Assembly: GCA_035561075.1 (NCBI GenBank)
Contig: DATMYF010000182.1
Span: 62,001 to 126,000 of the forward strand
Reading direction: 5' to 3'
Origin: JAMCRM01 sp035561075
Lineage (GTDB): Bacteria; Acidobacteriota; Terriglobia; Bryobacterales; Bryobacteraceae
DNA length: 64,000 nt
Positions 53,422-62,342 of the stretch are shown here, piece after piece (within the stretch, counting starts at the first letter, position 1; each line of letters begins with the position of its first letter). Position numbers and translations under genes: made by a program. The notes beneath the pieces are model-generated. The model was given only the letters and a program-made list of their open reading frames with translations, ran no database searches and was not told the DNA's origin.

Positions 53422-53834
53422 CGCTTGCGATAATGCTGCTCCTGGCCGCGGCGCCACCCGAGAATAACGCGTGGCAGCGGCTGCAAACCGCGGTCGAGAA
53501 TCATCTCGGGCGCCCGTACTCCTGGGGCGCCACCGGCCTGAAGAGCTTCGATTGCTCGGGCTTCGTCTGGCGCGTCATGTACGACAACGGCATTCTGGTC
53601 AAACGCACCACGGCGCGCAAGCTCTGGTTCTCCCTGCCATCCGTCCCACCCGAAGAGCACTGGAAGGCGGGCAACCTCGTCTTCTTCGACAACCTCAAGC
53701 ATGTGGGAATCGTCAATGGACCGACCAGCTTTTACCATGCCGAATCCCGTGTCGGCACGAATCTCTCGAAGTTCGATCCCTATTGGCGGAAGAAAGTTTC
53801 CGGAATGCGCCGCATACCCCGGCCGGGTGACTAG
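53418..53834 (+). CDS. NlpC/P60-family cell-wall peptidase
   Basis: A 138-residue exported-looking protein with a short hydrophobic N-terminus (LAIMLLLAAAP) and an NlpC/P60 domain. The catalytic Cys is in FDCSGFVWRVMYDNG, and His in NLKHVGIVNG. These enzymes cleave peptide stems of peptidoglycan. It begins with GTG, overlapping the DUF350 stop (GTGA), so the two are co-translated. The domain is near minimal length. Confidence 0.82.
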   Translation: MTLAIMLLLAAAPPENNAWQRLQTAVENHLGRPYSWGATGLKSFDCSGFVWRVMYDNGILVKRTTARKLWFSLPSVPPEEHWKAGNLVFFDNLKHVGIVNGPTSFYHAESRVGTNLSKFDPYWRKKVSGMRRIPRPGD

Positions 53835-53885
53835 ATGGCCGCGCTGCCGGCTTCCACGCGCCGGAGGGTAGAATGAGGGGAGCCG

Positions 53886-56360
53886 ATGTTTACCTGGGTA
53901 AACTCCCTCCTTCGCGTCGTGGTCTTGGCATTGCTCGCCGCCGTTACGGCCCCCGCGCAAGTCTGGATCTCCGGCAGAGTGTTGGATGAAAACGGCGTAG
54001 TGGTGCCCGGCGCGCGCGTGGAAGTGCGCAGCGAAGACGGCCGAAAGGCGCCTCCCGCCACCTCCGATAAAAGTGGGGAGTTCACGGTATCGCTAGCGGA
54101 GCCCGGGACGTACCGCATCGATGCCTGGCGCGAGGGCTTTTTCCGGCTCACCGGCAGCCGCGCCGTCCTGCGGGAAGGCGCCAACCAGCTCACCGTCACC
54201 CTCAACCACCTGCAGGAATTTGCAGAATCCGTCGACGTCGTCTACTCGCCTCCCGCCATCGACCTCGCCGAACCCGCCGAACACAAGGAACTGAACACCG
54301 TCGAGATCCTCACCGTCCCCTACCCCGCGCCTCACGACCTCCGCAACGCGCTCCCTCTCTTCCAGGGCGTGGTAAAAGATAATGCCGGCGAGCTGCACGT
54401 CAACGGCGCCGAGAGCGACCAGACCAACTACACCCTTGACGGCTTCGACATCTCCGACCCCGTCACCGGCCGCTTCGAAGCGCGCCTCAACATTGACAGC
54501 GTCCGCGCCCTGGATCTCCAGTCGAGCCGCTTCGGCGCCGACAAAGGTCGCGGCTCGGCAGGCTCCCTCAACGTGGAAACCAAGATGGGCGATGATCGCT
54601 GGCGCTTTGGCGGCACCAACTTCGTCCCCGGTGTCTCCATGCAGGACGGCTTTCACGTCAACAAGTGGACGCCGCGCCTGGAAATCTCCGGGCCTCTCAA
54701 ACGCGGCCGTGCCTGGCTGCATAACGGTTTCGACGCCTTCTACGATAAGGACACCATCGACGGCCTGCCCAGCGGTGAGAACCGCACCCGCTCCCTAACC
54801 ACCAACAATCTCACCCGCTTTCAGGTGAACCTGACCCCGTCCAACATCCTCACCGCCGGTTTCATGGTGAACTACTTCGACGCCCGCCGCGCCGGCCTCT
54901 CCTTCCTGGACCCGCTCGAAACGACCACCAACCGTCACCAGAAGTTCCTCATGACGACCATCCGGGACCAGATGTACTTCGCCCGCGGCATGCTTCTCGA
55001 CGTCGGCTTTGCCGACAGCCGCCTCACCACCCTGCAGGTGCCCCGTGGCGAACGTATCTACGAAATCACCCCCTACGGCAACACCGGTAACTTCTACGTC
55101 AACATGGACCGACACTCCTATCGGCAGCAGTGGACGGCCAACGTCCTCCTTCCTACGGTCGAGGCGGGCGGTTCCCACCAGATCCGCTTCGGCGTGGATT
55201 TCGAACGCGATTCCTTTCGCCAGGAGACCACCCGGCACGAATACCGCGTCCTCCGCACAGACCTCACCATCGCCCGCCAGGTTACCTTTACTGGTAATCC
55301 CTACCAGCAGCGCCGCAATTTTGAGGGCTCCCATTACGTAGTCGACCAGTGGTCGCCGCGCAAAGGGTTGGTGATTGAAACCGGCCTCCGGACCGATTGG
55401 GACCAGGTGGTGCGCAGCGTCCTGTGGTCGCCGCGAATTTCCGCCGCTTGGGCGCCCTCCGTGGCCGGCGATCTCAAGCTCTCGGCCGGCTACGGAATCT
55501 TCCACGACTCCCTCAGCCTCGGCATCCTCACCCGCCACCAGGGTCAGATCAGCTATTCCACCTTCTTCGACCCGAATGGTACCGAGCCCCGCGGCCCCGT
55601 GCCCACCGCCTTCTTCCTCAACGAGAACGAATTGCGCGTCCCACGCTACCGCACCCTCAGTTTCAGCGTCGAACGCAAGCTTCCCTTCGACTTCTACGGC
55701 CGCGCCGGCTTCACCGAGCGTAAGGGCAGCGGCGGCTTTACTTTTGTCAATGAGACGGATCCCAACGGCTCGGCAGGCTATTACTACCTGCGTAACTGGA
55801 GAAAGGACCGCTATCGCGGCCTGGAATTCAGTCTCCGCCGTACCTTCGGCCGCTTCGAATGGTCCGCCGGCTACACCCGCTCAAGTGCCCGCACCGACGC
55901 GGTGGTGGATTACAGCCTCGAAAACCCCATCTTTGGCCCGCAAGGCCCCGGCCCCTTCCCCTGGGACACTCCCAACCGCCTGCTTATGTGGGGCTGGGCA
56001 CCCGTACCGAAGAGAATCCTGCCTCGCTGGCTGGCGTTCGTGGTGCGAGAGACGGACATTGCTTACCTCGTCGAGCACCGCTCTGGCTTCCCGTTCAGCG
56101 TGGTAAATGAGGAGGGCTTCATGGAGGGTCCGCCCAACAGCGTGCGACTGCCGGCATACTTCAGCATTAACTTACACTTCGAACGTAAGTTTCGCGCCCT
56201 TCACTATCTCTGGGCCTGGCGCTTCGGCTTCAACAACCTCACCAACAACGGCAATCCCAATACGGTCAACAATAACATCGACTCCCCGACCTACCTTACT
56301 TATGGCAGGGGACAGTCCCGTGCCTTCACCGTACGGCTGCGCTTTCTCGGGAAGAAGTGA
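53886..56360 (+). CDS. TonB-dependent receptor with carboxypeptidase-regulatory N-terminal domain
   Basis: An 824-residue outer-membrane protein with a signal peptide (VVVLALLAAVTAPAQ). Residues about 25-105 form a carboxypeptidase-regulatory-like beta-sandwich (ISGRVLDENGVVVPGARVEV), then a plug (VNGAESDQTNYTLDGFDISD) and a beta-barrel ending VRLRFLGKK. Barrel strands are rich in alternating aromatic residues. Such receptors are abundant in Acidobacteria and import or bind large molecules, often glycans or peptides, with TonB energy. The three amidohydrolase-like genes follow closely on the same strand. Confidence 0.85.
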   Translation: MFTWVNSLLRVVVLALLAAVTAPAQVWISGRVLDENGVVVPGARVEVRSEDGRKAPPATSDKSGEFTVSLAEPGTYRIDAWREGFFRLTGSRAVLREGANQLTVTLNHLQEFAESVDVVYSPPAIDLAEPAEHKELNTVEILTVPYPAPHDLRNALPLFQGVVKDNAGELHVNGAESDQTNYTLDGFDISDPVTGRFEARLNIDSVRALDLQSSRFGADKGRGSAGSLNVETKMGDDRWRFGGTNFVPGVSMQDGFHVNKWTPRLEISGPLKRGRAWLHNGFDAFYDKDTIDGLPSGENRTRSLTTNNLTRFQVNLTPSNILTAGFMVNYFDARRAGLSFLDPLETTTNRHQKFLMTTIRDQMYFARGMLLDVGFADSRLTTLQVPRGERIYEITPYGNTGNFYVNMDRHSYRQQWTANVLLPTVEAGGSHQIRFGVDFERDSFRQETTRHEYRVLRTDLTIARQVTFTGNPYQQRRNFEGSHYVVDQWSPRKGLVIETGLRTDWDQVVRSVLWSPRISAAWAPSVAGDLKLSAGYGIFHDSLSLGILTRHQGQISYSTFFDPNGTEPRGPVPTAFFLNENELRVPRYRTLSFSVERKLPFDFYGRAGFTERKGSGGFTFVNETDPNGSAGYYYLRNWRKDRYRGLEFSLRRTFGRFEWSAGYTRSSARTDAVVDYSLENPIFGPQGPGPFPWDTPNRLLMWGWAPVPKRILPRWLAFVVRETDIAYLVEHRSGFPFSVVNEEGFMEGPPNSVRLPAYFSINLHFERKFRALHYLWAWRFGFNNLTNNGNPNTVNNNIDSPTYLTYGRGQSRAFTVRLRFLGKK

Positions 56361-56412
56361 CCGCCCGCCATTCCCTCCACTCTGCTGGTACCATCTCAAT
56401 TCGGACATCAAG

Positions 56413-57726
56413 ATGCGCTACCTGATTGGTTTGCTGGCGCTATGTTGCGCTGTTATGGCGGAGACCCGTACGGCCGTCGCCCTGCGCGACGCGCGCGTGG
56501 TTACGGTTGGCGGCCCCACCTTGGAACGAGGCACCGTCCTGCTGCGCGACGGGATCATCGAGGCCGTCGGAGAGGGGGTCGCCATCCCCCCGGATGCCTG
56601 GGTGATCGAAGCCCGCGGGCTCACGGTCTACCCCGGCCTGATGGATGCCTTGACCCTGCTGGAGCAGCCGCCTTCCGGGGCGGCACGCCCGGTGGGGCCT
56701 GCGCCCGACGCCCCCTCCCAGTCCCCGCCTCGGCCGGCGCGAGGCCCCCAGGACCGGCCCTCCGCCAACAGCTGGCTGCGCGCGGCCGACCTCCTCAACG
56801 CCTCCGACCGTCGCCTCGCGGAGGCCCGCAACGCCGGCTTCACAAATGCCGTCATCTACCCCGCCGCGGGCATCTTTGCCGGACAGGGAGCCGTCCTGAG
56901 CCTGGCGGGCGAAAAGCGCCGCATGATCGTCGCATCGCCGGCGGGACAGTTCCTCACCCTCATCGGCGATCGAGGCTATACCGGATTTCCGGTCTCGCTG
57001 ATGGGAGCCCTCGCCTATATCAAGCAGGTTTACATCGACGCGGCACATTACCAGGCTCACCGGCTGGCGTATGAGCGGCGCCGGCCCGGCGTCTCGCGGC
57101 CGGATTACGACCGCGCGCTCGAGGGCGTCCTGGAATCTCCCCGGGCGCTCTTGCCGGCCCGCAGCAAAGTGGAACTCGAGCGCATGGCACGCTTCGCAGC
57201 CGACCTGAAGACACCCGCCGTGCTTTACGGCGGCGACGCCGGCTACGACGCCGCCGACGCACTCGCTAAGGCCCGCCTACCCGTCCTGGTAAGCCTCAAA
57301 TGGCCCGAACGCCCGCGCGACGCCGACCCAGACTACCGCGAAAGCCTGCGCCTCCTCGAATTGCGCGAGCGCGCCCCTTCTACTCCAGCGGTTCTGGCCA
57401 AGGCCGGCGTGCCGTTTGCGTTCTATACCGACGGCACCGCTCCCCGCGATGTGGCCAAAGCCGTCAAACGCGCCATCGATGCCGGCCTCCCCGAAACCGA
57501 TGCCCTCCGCGCCCTCACCCTCGCGCCGGCCAGGATCTACGGCCTCGCCGATCGCATGGGCAGCATCGAGAAAGGTAAACTCGCCAATCTGGTGGTCACC
57601 GACGGACCGCTGTTCGCGGAAACCACCAAGGTGAAGTACATCTTTGTCGAAGGCCTCAAGTTCGAACCGCCACCTGACGCGCCGCCGTCCGCACCCGCTG
57701 CACCGCCTACCGGAGGTGACCTTTGA
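56413..57726 (+). CDS. Exported amidohydrolase-like protein lacking the HxH metal motif
   Basis: A 437-residue protein with a signal peptide (IGLLALCCAVMAE). The beta-sandwich start VALRDARVVTVGG and the end GSIEKGKLANLVVTDGP fit the amidohydrolase superfamily. Where active enzymes have D-x-H-x-H it reads GLMDALTLLEQ, so the first two metal ligands are absent. A Pro-rich insert (about 85-120) follows. A TDG in AFYTDGTAP is the only trace of the metal site. It is probably non-catalytic, perhaps a partner of the next gene. It overlaps that gene by four bases. Confidence 0.78.
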   Translation: MRYLIGLLALCCAVMAETRTAVALRDARVVTVGGPTLERGTVLLRDGIIEAVGEGVAIPPDAWVIEARGLTVYPGLMDALTLLEQPPSGAARPVGPAPDAPSQSPPRPARGPQDRPSANSWLRAADLLNASDRRLAEARNAGFTNAVIYPAAGIFAGQGAVLSLAGEKRRMIVASPAGQFLTLIGDRGYTGFPVSLMGALAYIKQVYIDAAHYQAHRLAYERRRPGVSRPDYDRALEGVLESPRALLPARSKVELERMARFAADLKTPAVLYGGDAGYDAADALAKARLPVLVSLKWPERPRDADPDYRESLRLLELRERAPSTPAVLAKAGVPFAFYTDGTAPRDVAKAVKRAIDAGLPETDALRALTLAPARIYGLADRMGSIEKGKLANLVVTDGPLFAETTKVKYIFVEGLKFEPPPDAPPSAPAAPPTGGDL

Positions 57727-59072
57727 TCCGCACCGCCTGCCTGTTTCTCGCCGTATCCCTGCTGCCCGCGGCCCCGCCCCTGGTTATCCGGAACGCCAAC
57801 CTCATCACCATCACCAAGGGTAACTTCCGCGGCGCCGTGCTAATTGACGGCGGCAAAATCGCAGCTTTTGGTGACAAGGTTGTGGTCCCGCCCAATGCCC
57901 GCGTGATCGACGCCGGGGGCCAGTACGTGACCCCCGGAATCATCGACCCCCACTCCCACGTCGGCACCGACAGCGTGAACGAGAGCGCCCTCGCAGTGGC
58001 CTCCATGACCGGCATCGGCGACGTCCTCAACCCCGAAAACATCGGCATCTACCGCGCCCTCGCCGGCGGCGTCACCACCATCGCGGTGCTGCACGGCAGC
58101 GCCGACCCCATCGGGGGTAAATGCGAAATCATCAAGACGCGCTGGGGAAAGGACGCCGAGGGCATCCGTTTTGAGGGCGCCCCACCCTACATCAAATTCG
58201 CCCTGGGAGAAAACGTGAAGCGCTCGGGCGGCGTCTGGGCGGCACTGATCGCCCCCGGAAACCTGCGCTACCCCGCTACTCGCATGGGCGTGGAGGACGT
58301 CTTCCGCCAGGCGTTCACCGATGCGCGTGCCTACCAGAAGGCATGGCGCGAGTATGACGAAAACCGCAAGCGCGGCGTCGAGGCTCTCCCGCCACGCCGC
58401 GACCTCACCCTGGAGCCGCTCGTCGAGGTCCTCGAACGAAAGCGCCTGGTCCACACCCACGCGTACCGCGCCGACGAGATTCTCATGATCATGCGGGTCG
58501 CCGAAGAGTTCGGCTTCAAGATTAACGTCCTGGTGCACGTGCTCGAGGGATACAAGGTGGCCAGGGAGATCGCCGCGCACGGCGCCTCCGCCAGTACCTT
58601 CAGCGATTGGTGGGCCTACAAAATGGAGGCCTACGACGCCATCCCCTACAATGCCGCCATCATGGCGAAAAAGGGCGTGCTCGTGTCCCTCAACTCCGAT
58701 AATGCCGAACTCATGCGGCGTATGAACACCGAGGCCGCCAAAGTCATGAAGTATGGCGGAGTGAGCGAGAACGACGCCTTGGCCATGATCACCCTCAACC
58801 CGGCCAAACAGCTCGGCATCGAGGACCGCGTGGGTTCCATCGAGACCGGCAAGGATGCCGACCTCGTCATCTGGGACCGCCACCCGCTCTCTAACTACGC
58901 CAAAGTTCAGAAGGTGCTGGTGGACGGCGAACTCTACTTCGACCGCGACACCGACATCGGTTCGCGTCCGGCGCGCAACAAACAACGTCAGGAGCTGCTC
59001 GAAAAGGCCAAGGCCAGGCAGAATAAAGCCGCACCCGAGAACAAGGCGTCCGCCGCCGGGAGGCCGCAGTGA
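57723..59072 (+). CDS. Exported metal-dependent amidohydrolase
   Basis: A 449-residue protein with a signal peptide (LFLAVSLLPAA). It keeps the metal motif HSH in PGIIDPHSHVG, further His in VHTHAYRAD and VLVHVLEGYKV, and the catalytic Asp-like SLNSDNAEL. It closes with GSIETGKDADLVIWDRHPL. It resembles imidazolonepropionase-like amidohydrolases that act on peptides or cyclic amides. The start is TTG 57723 with an ideal GGAGGTGA, and it overlaps the upstream stop. The C-terminal 30 residues are a Lys/Ala-rich tail. Confidence 0.85.
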   Translation: MIRTACLFLAVSLLPAAPPLVIRNANLITITKGNFRGAVLIDGGKIAAFGDKVVVPPNARVIDAGGQYVTPGIIDPHSHVGTDSVNESALAVASMTGIGDVLNPENIGIYRALAGGVTTIAVLHGSADPIGGKCEIIKTRWGKDAEGIRFEGAPPYIKFALGENVKRSGGVWAALIAPGNLRYPATRMGVEDVFRQAFTDARAYQKAWREYDENRKRGVEALPPRRDLTLEPLVEVLERKRLVHTHAYRADEILMIMRVAEEFGFKINVLVHVLEGYKVAREIAAHGASASTFSDWWAYKMEAYDAIPYNAAIMAKKGVLVSLNSDNAELMRRMNTEAAKVMKYGGVSENDALAMITLNPAKQLGIEDRVGSIETGKDADLVIWDRHPLSNYAKVQKVLVDGELYFDRDTDIGSRPARNKQRQELLEKAKARQNKAAPENKASAAGRPQ

Positions 59073-60331
59073 AAACCGTGCCGTTTTGTTATTTGTTGTT
59101 AAGCGCCATGCTGCCGCTGGCTGCCCAGACCGGCGGCAGTTTTCTGCTGCGCGGCGGCACCGTCCATACCGTCTCCGGACCCGACATACCCGGCGGCTCC
59201 GTGTTGGTCAGGGATGGACGCATCACCGACGTGGGGCCGAAACTCGCCGCTCCCAAAGGTGTACGGGTCATCGACGTCAAGGGCCTGCACGTCTATCCCG
59301 GGCTGATTGACTCCGCCACACAGTTGGGCGCCACCGAAATCGGCTCCGTTCGGGAGACCAGCGACGTAATGGACTTAGGCGTGTTCAAACCGCAGTTGCG
59401 CATCGCGGCCGCCTTGAATCCCGCCAGTGAGCACCTACCCGTCACTCGCGCCAACGGCGTTACCACAGCCGTCGTCCAGCCGTCGGGCGGAATCATACCC
59501 GGGCAGGCGGCGCTCATCCACCTGGACGGCTGGACCACTGAAGAAATGCTGATCATGCCGGCCGTCGCCATGCGCCTCGATTACCCGCACAAACAGCCCG
59601 GCGGGGGAGGTGTGCCGTTCGCCGAGTTGAAGAAGCAATACGAGGCACAGGTGCGCGAGCTGAACGAGTACTTCGAATCCGCCCGGCGCTACCAGAAGGC
59701 CAAAGCCGTCGCCGCCCCGGACTTCAAGACCGATTTGGCGCTCGAAGCCATGCTCCCTGTGCTCGAAGGCAGGCTGCCGCTGCTGGTGCGCGCCGAGAGG
59801 GAGAAGACCATCCGGGAAGCCATCGCTTTCGCTGAAAAGCAGAAGGTCCGGATGATTCTGCAGCAGGCCGTCGAATGCTGGAAAGTCGCGGCCGAGTTGA
59901 AGGCCAAAGGGATTATGGTGACGCTGGCGCGAACCCTCTCGCTGCCCTCGGATGAGGACGAACCGTACGACCGCCCGTTCACCACACCGGCGGAACTATT
60001 CAAGGCCGGGGTGAAATTCTCATTCGCCACTTACGGTCCCGGGGCGGGGAATAATCCCTCCAACCTGCCGTATGAGGCCGCCGCTGCGGTACCGTTCGGC
60101 CTCTCCCCTGAAGAGGCGCTCAAGGCGGTCACTCTGAATGCCGCCGCGATATGGGGTGTGGAGGACCAGATCGGCTCCATCGACAGGAACAAACTGGCGG
60201 ACCTGATCGTCACCGACGGAGATCCGCTCGAGACCCGCACCCATGTGCTGCAGATGTTCATCAACGGCCGGCCCGTGGACTTGAATAACAAGCACAAGCG
60301 GCTCTATGAGAAGTTCGTGAACCGGCCTTAG
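59069..60331 (+). CDS. Exported amidohydrolase-like protein lacking the HxH metal motif
   Basis: A 420-residue protein starting at GTG 59069 inside a GTGA overlap, with a signal peptide (FCYLLLSAMLPLAAQ). It has the usual amidohydrolase framework (FLLRGGTVHTVSGPD; GSIDRNKLADLIVTDGDPL), but the metal motif reads GLIDSATQLGATE and the later Asp position reads FATYGPG. Both indicate loss of the metal site. It is the third of three linked genes, of which only the middle one seems catalytically equipped. Confidence 0.78.
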   Translation: MKTVPFCYLLLSAMLPLAAQTGGSFLLRGGTVHTVSGPDIPGGSVLVRDGRITDVGPKLAAPKGVRVIDVKGLHVYPGLIDSATQLGATEIGSVRETSDVMDLGVFKPQLRIAAALNPASEHLPVTRANGVTTAVVQPSGGIIPGQAALIHLDGWTTEEMLIMPAVAMRLDYPHKQPGGGGVPFAELKKQYEAQVRELNEYFESARRYQKAKAVAAPDFKTDLALEAMLPVLEGRLPLLVRAEREKTIREAIAFAEKQKVRMILQQAVECWKVAAELKAKGIMVTLARTLSLPSDEDEPYDRPFTTPAELFKAGVKFSFATYGPGAGNNPSNLPYEAAAAVPFGLSPEEALKAVTLNAAAIWGVEDQIGSIDRNKLADLIVTDGDPLETRTHVLQMFINGRPVDLNNKHKRLYEKFVNRP

Positions 60332-60346
60332 AGGCCGCGCGGGCCG

Positions 60347-61381
60347 TCAGTCTTTGGCGGCGCTCCTGACCTGCTGGGTGGCGGCAATCCTGGGCTTCAA
60401 AACCGCCACCCCGATCTTCTGCATCGCCTCTACGAGCGCGCTGTACATCGCCTCGCCCTTGTAGGTGCCTACGATGGCGCCTCCCGAGCCGGCGAACTTG
60501 GAGGTGGCCCCCACGGCCCGCGCGGCCTCGATCATTTCCATGTTCCCGGAACTGATCTGGTAAATGGTGGCACGGAGGTCGAAATTCGCATTGACCAGCT
60601 TGTCGAACGTCTCGTGGTCGCGTTCGAGCAGCGCCTGACGGCCGCTCTCCGCGTAACTGGCCCACTTCCGCATAGCTTCCACCACATCCGGGTCGCCGCG
60701 CCGCCAGCGTTCCCGCACGCTGCTATGGAAGACCTCTGTCCCTTCCCCAAGGCTGGTCCGGTACGCCACATAAAGACTGGGCAGCAGCGCCGGGTCCAGC
60801 CGGTCGTAACTCCCGTATCCCTGCTCCTGCATCAAGTCCCTGGAAAAATCCATGTAGACCAATCCCTCATAGGCCTGTATGACACGGTCCTGCAGGCCGG
60901 CCGGCACCCCCAACTCGCGTGTTTCAGTTTCCAGCGCCAGGTTGGCTTGGACCGGCAGTGAGATCTCTACCTCGAAGTACTCGCACAAGGCCCGCAGTGC
61001 TGCGATGATAATCGCGCTTGAACCGCCCATCCCCAGCCGCTGCGGAATGCTGGACTCATACTCGATGGTGAAGTTGCGGTCGGGCAGCTCGATTCCCTGT
61101 TCGCGGCAGTAGTCCATGAACCGCACGATGAGCGCCTGAATGATCCGGATGCCGCCGTAGTAGCCTCGCCAGCGCGTGGTGGCGTAAAGGTCATCCAGAT
61201 TTTCGAAGATGGGCAGGTCCGCCTTTGATGGCCTGATCTCAAGCCGCGCACTGGGATAAAGCAATACGCGGGCGCGGAAATTCGAGAATGAAAACGAGAT
61301 CGTTTTCCCAAAATAGCCGTCGCTCGGATTCCCGAGCAAACCGGCGCGAGCGTAAGCGAATGTCTCGATGATGGTTCTCAT
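60347..61381 (-). CDS. GHMP kinase, glucuronokinase-like
   Basis: A 344-residue GHMP-family sugar kinase. RAGLLGNPSDGYFGKTIS at the N-terminus, the ATP-loop PQRLGMGGSSAIIIAAL, LGVPAGLQDRVIQAYEGL and SKFAGSGGAIVG near the end closely follow, from memory, plant glucuronokinase, which makes glucuronate 1-phosphate for UDP-glucuronate. A specific sugar substrate for the bacterial protein is an inference. Its ATG overlaps the stop of the deacylase gene by four bases, an odd pairing of sugar metabolism with translation quality control. Confidence 0.78.
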   Translation of the reverse strand: MRTIIETFAYARAGLLGNPSDGYFGKTISFSFSNFRARVLLYPSARLEIRPSKADLPIFENLDDLYATTRWRGYYGGIRIIQALIVRFMDYCREQGIELPDRNFTIEYESSIPQRLGMGGSSAIIIAALRALCEYFEVEISLPVQANLALETETRELGVPAGLQDRVIQAYEGLVYMDFSRDLMQEQGYGSYDRLDPALLPSLYVAYRTSLGEGTEVFHSSVRERWRRGDPDVVEAMRKWASYAESGRQALLERDHETFDKLVNANFDLRATIYQISSGNMEMIEAARAVGATSKFAGSGGAIVGTYKGEAMYSALVEAMQKIGVAVLKPRIAATQQVRSAAKD

Positions 61382-61824
61382 TTTTCTGCCGAATCTACGA
61401 TTATAGTTACTGGCCCATCGTTCACAAGGTGAACCTGCATGGAGGCCTGGAAGACACCGGTCGAAACCGGCAGGCCGCTCGCCCGCGCGGCCGCCACAAA
61501 GTAGTCGTAAAGGGCTTCCGCCTGACCCGGCGGAGCTGCTGCATCGAAACTCGGCCGCCGCCCGCGTCGGCAGTCCGCATACAGCGTGAACTGCGGCACA
61601 AGCAGCAGGGCCCCTTCAGCCTCCCGGATATTCCGGTTCATTTTTCGACAAGTATCGGGAAATATCCTGATGCCCGCAATCCTATCTAATAAATAGTCCG
61701 CCTCACATTTCGTATCTGATTTGGCGATTCCGACAAGCACGACCAGCCCCGTTCCAATACTGCCGGTAACTTCGCCTTCGACCTCTACGCGGGCTTCTTT
61801 AACACGCTGAATAAGCGCTCTCAT
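61378..61824 (-). CDS. dtd: D-aminoacyl-tRNA deacylase
   Basis: A 148-residue enzyme that removes D-amino acids from mischarged tRNAs. MRALIQRVKEARVEVEGEV, LLVPQFTLYADCRRGRRPSF and the end LVNDGPVTIIVDS (the Gly-Pro motif NxGPVT) are diagnostic. ATG 61824 gives the usual start; an open frame upstream is not conserved. It is coupled to the GHMP kinase by ATGA. Confidence 0.93.
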   Translation of the reverse strand: MRALIQRVKEARVEVEGEVTGSIGTGLVVLVGIAKSDTKCEADYLLDRIAGIRIFPDTCRKMNRNIREAEGALLLVPQFTLYADCRRGRRPSFDAAAPPGQAEALYDYFVAAARASGLPVSTGVFQASMQVHLVNDGPVTIIVDSAEK

Positions 61825-61994
61825 CGCTTCCCGGGTTTCCCTATGTCTGAGCTTACACCAGCGGCTCCCACCCGCGTCACCGGTCCACGCTGTTCCTCCG
61901 GGGTGGTATCGCACAGTTAGAATACCTCAAGATTTCTAACTCGGATTCTCACCGGATAACAAACGTGTGTGATATAGTGACCGTGGGAGAAATC

Positions 61995-62342
61995 ATGGCC
62001 AGAGGCAGATCATCTACACAGGACGACCTCGCCACCCTCCAGATGGCCTTGGTGGGGTACGAGCTTGAGCGTCAAAAGATAGACGACAAGATCAAAGAGA
62101 TACGCGCGCGGCTCGGAGGCCGGAGGGCTCCGGCTACGCCCGCGGCGGCAGCGGCCAGCCCCGCTCCCGCGCAGCCTCGAAAGAGAAATTTGAGCGCGGC
62201 GGCTCGCAAACGCATCGCAGATGCGCAGAAGCGCCGGTGGGCGGAGCATCGCAGAAAGGCTGCTCAGCCTAAATCCGCAGGCAGAAAGGGCACGGCCTCC
62301 AAGGCGGAGAAGCCCGCCGCTAAAGCAGCGGATAAGGCCTAA
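61995..62342 (+). CDS. Small basic protein, possibly nucleic-acid binding
   Basis: 115 residues. The N-terminal third is helical (LATLQMALVGYELERQKIDD), then an Ala/Pro linker, then a basic block LSAAARKRIADAQKRRWAEH and a Lys/Ala-rich tail. This layout (helix, flexible linker, Lys/Arg-rich end) is seen in small nucleoid-type proteins. I do not know the family. GGGAGA precedes the ATG at 61995. It is convergent with cbiO, overlapping by four bases at the stops. Confidence 0.6.
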   Translation: MARGRSSTQDDLATLQMALVGYELERQKIDDKIKEIRARLGGRRAPATPAAAAASPAPAQPRKRNLSAAARKRIADAQKRRWAEHRRKAAQPKSAGRKGTASKAEKPAAKAADKA

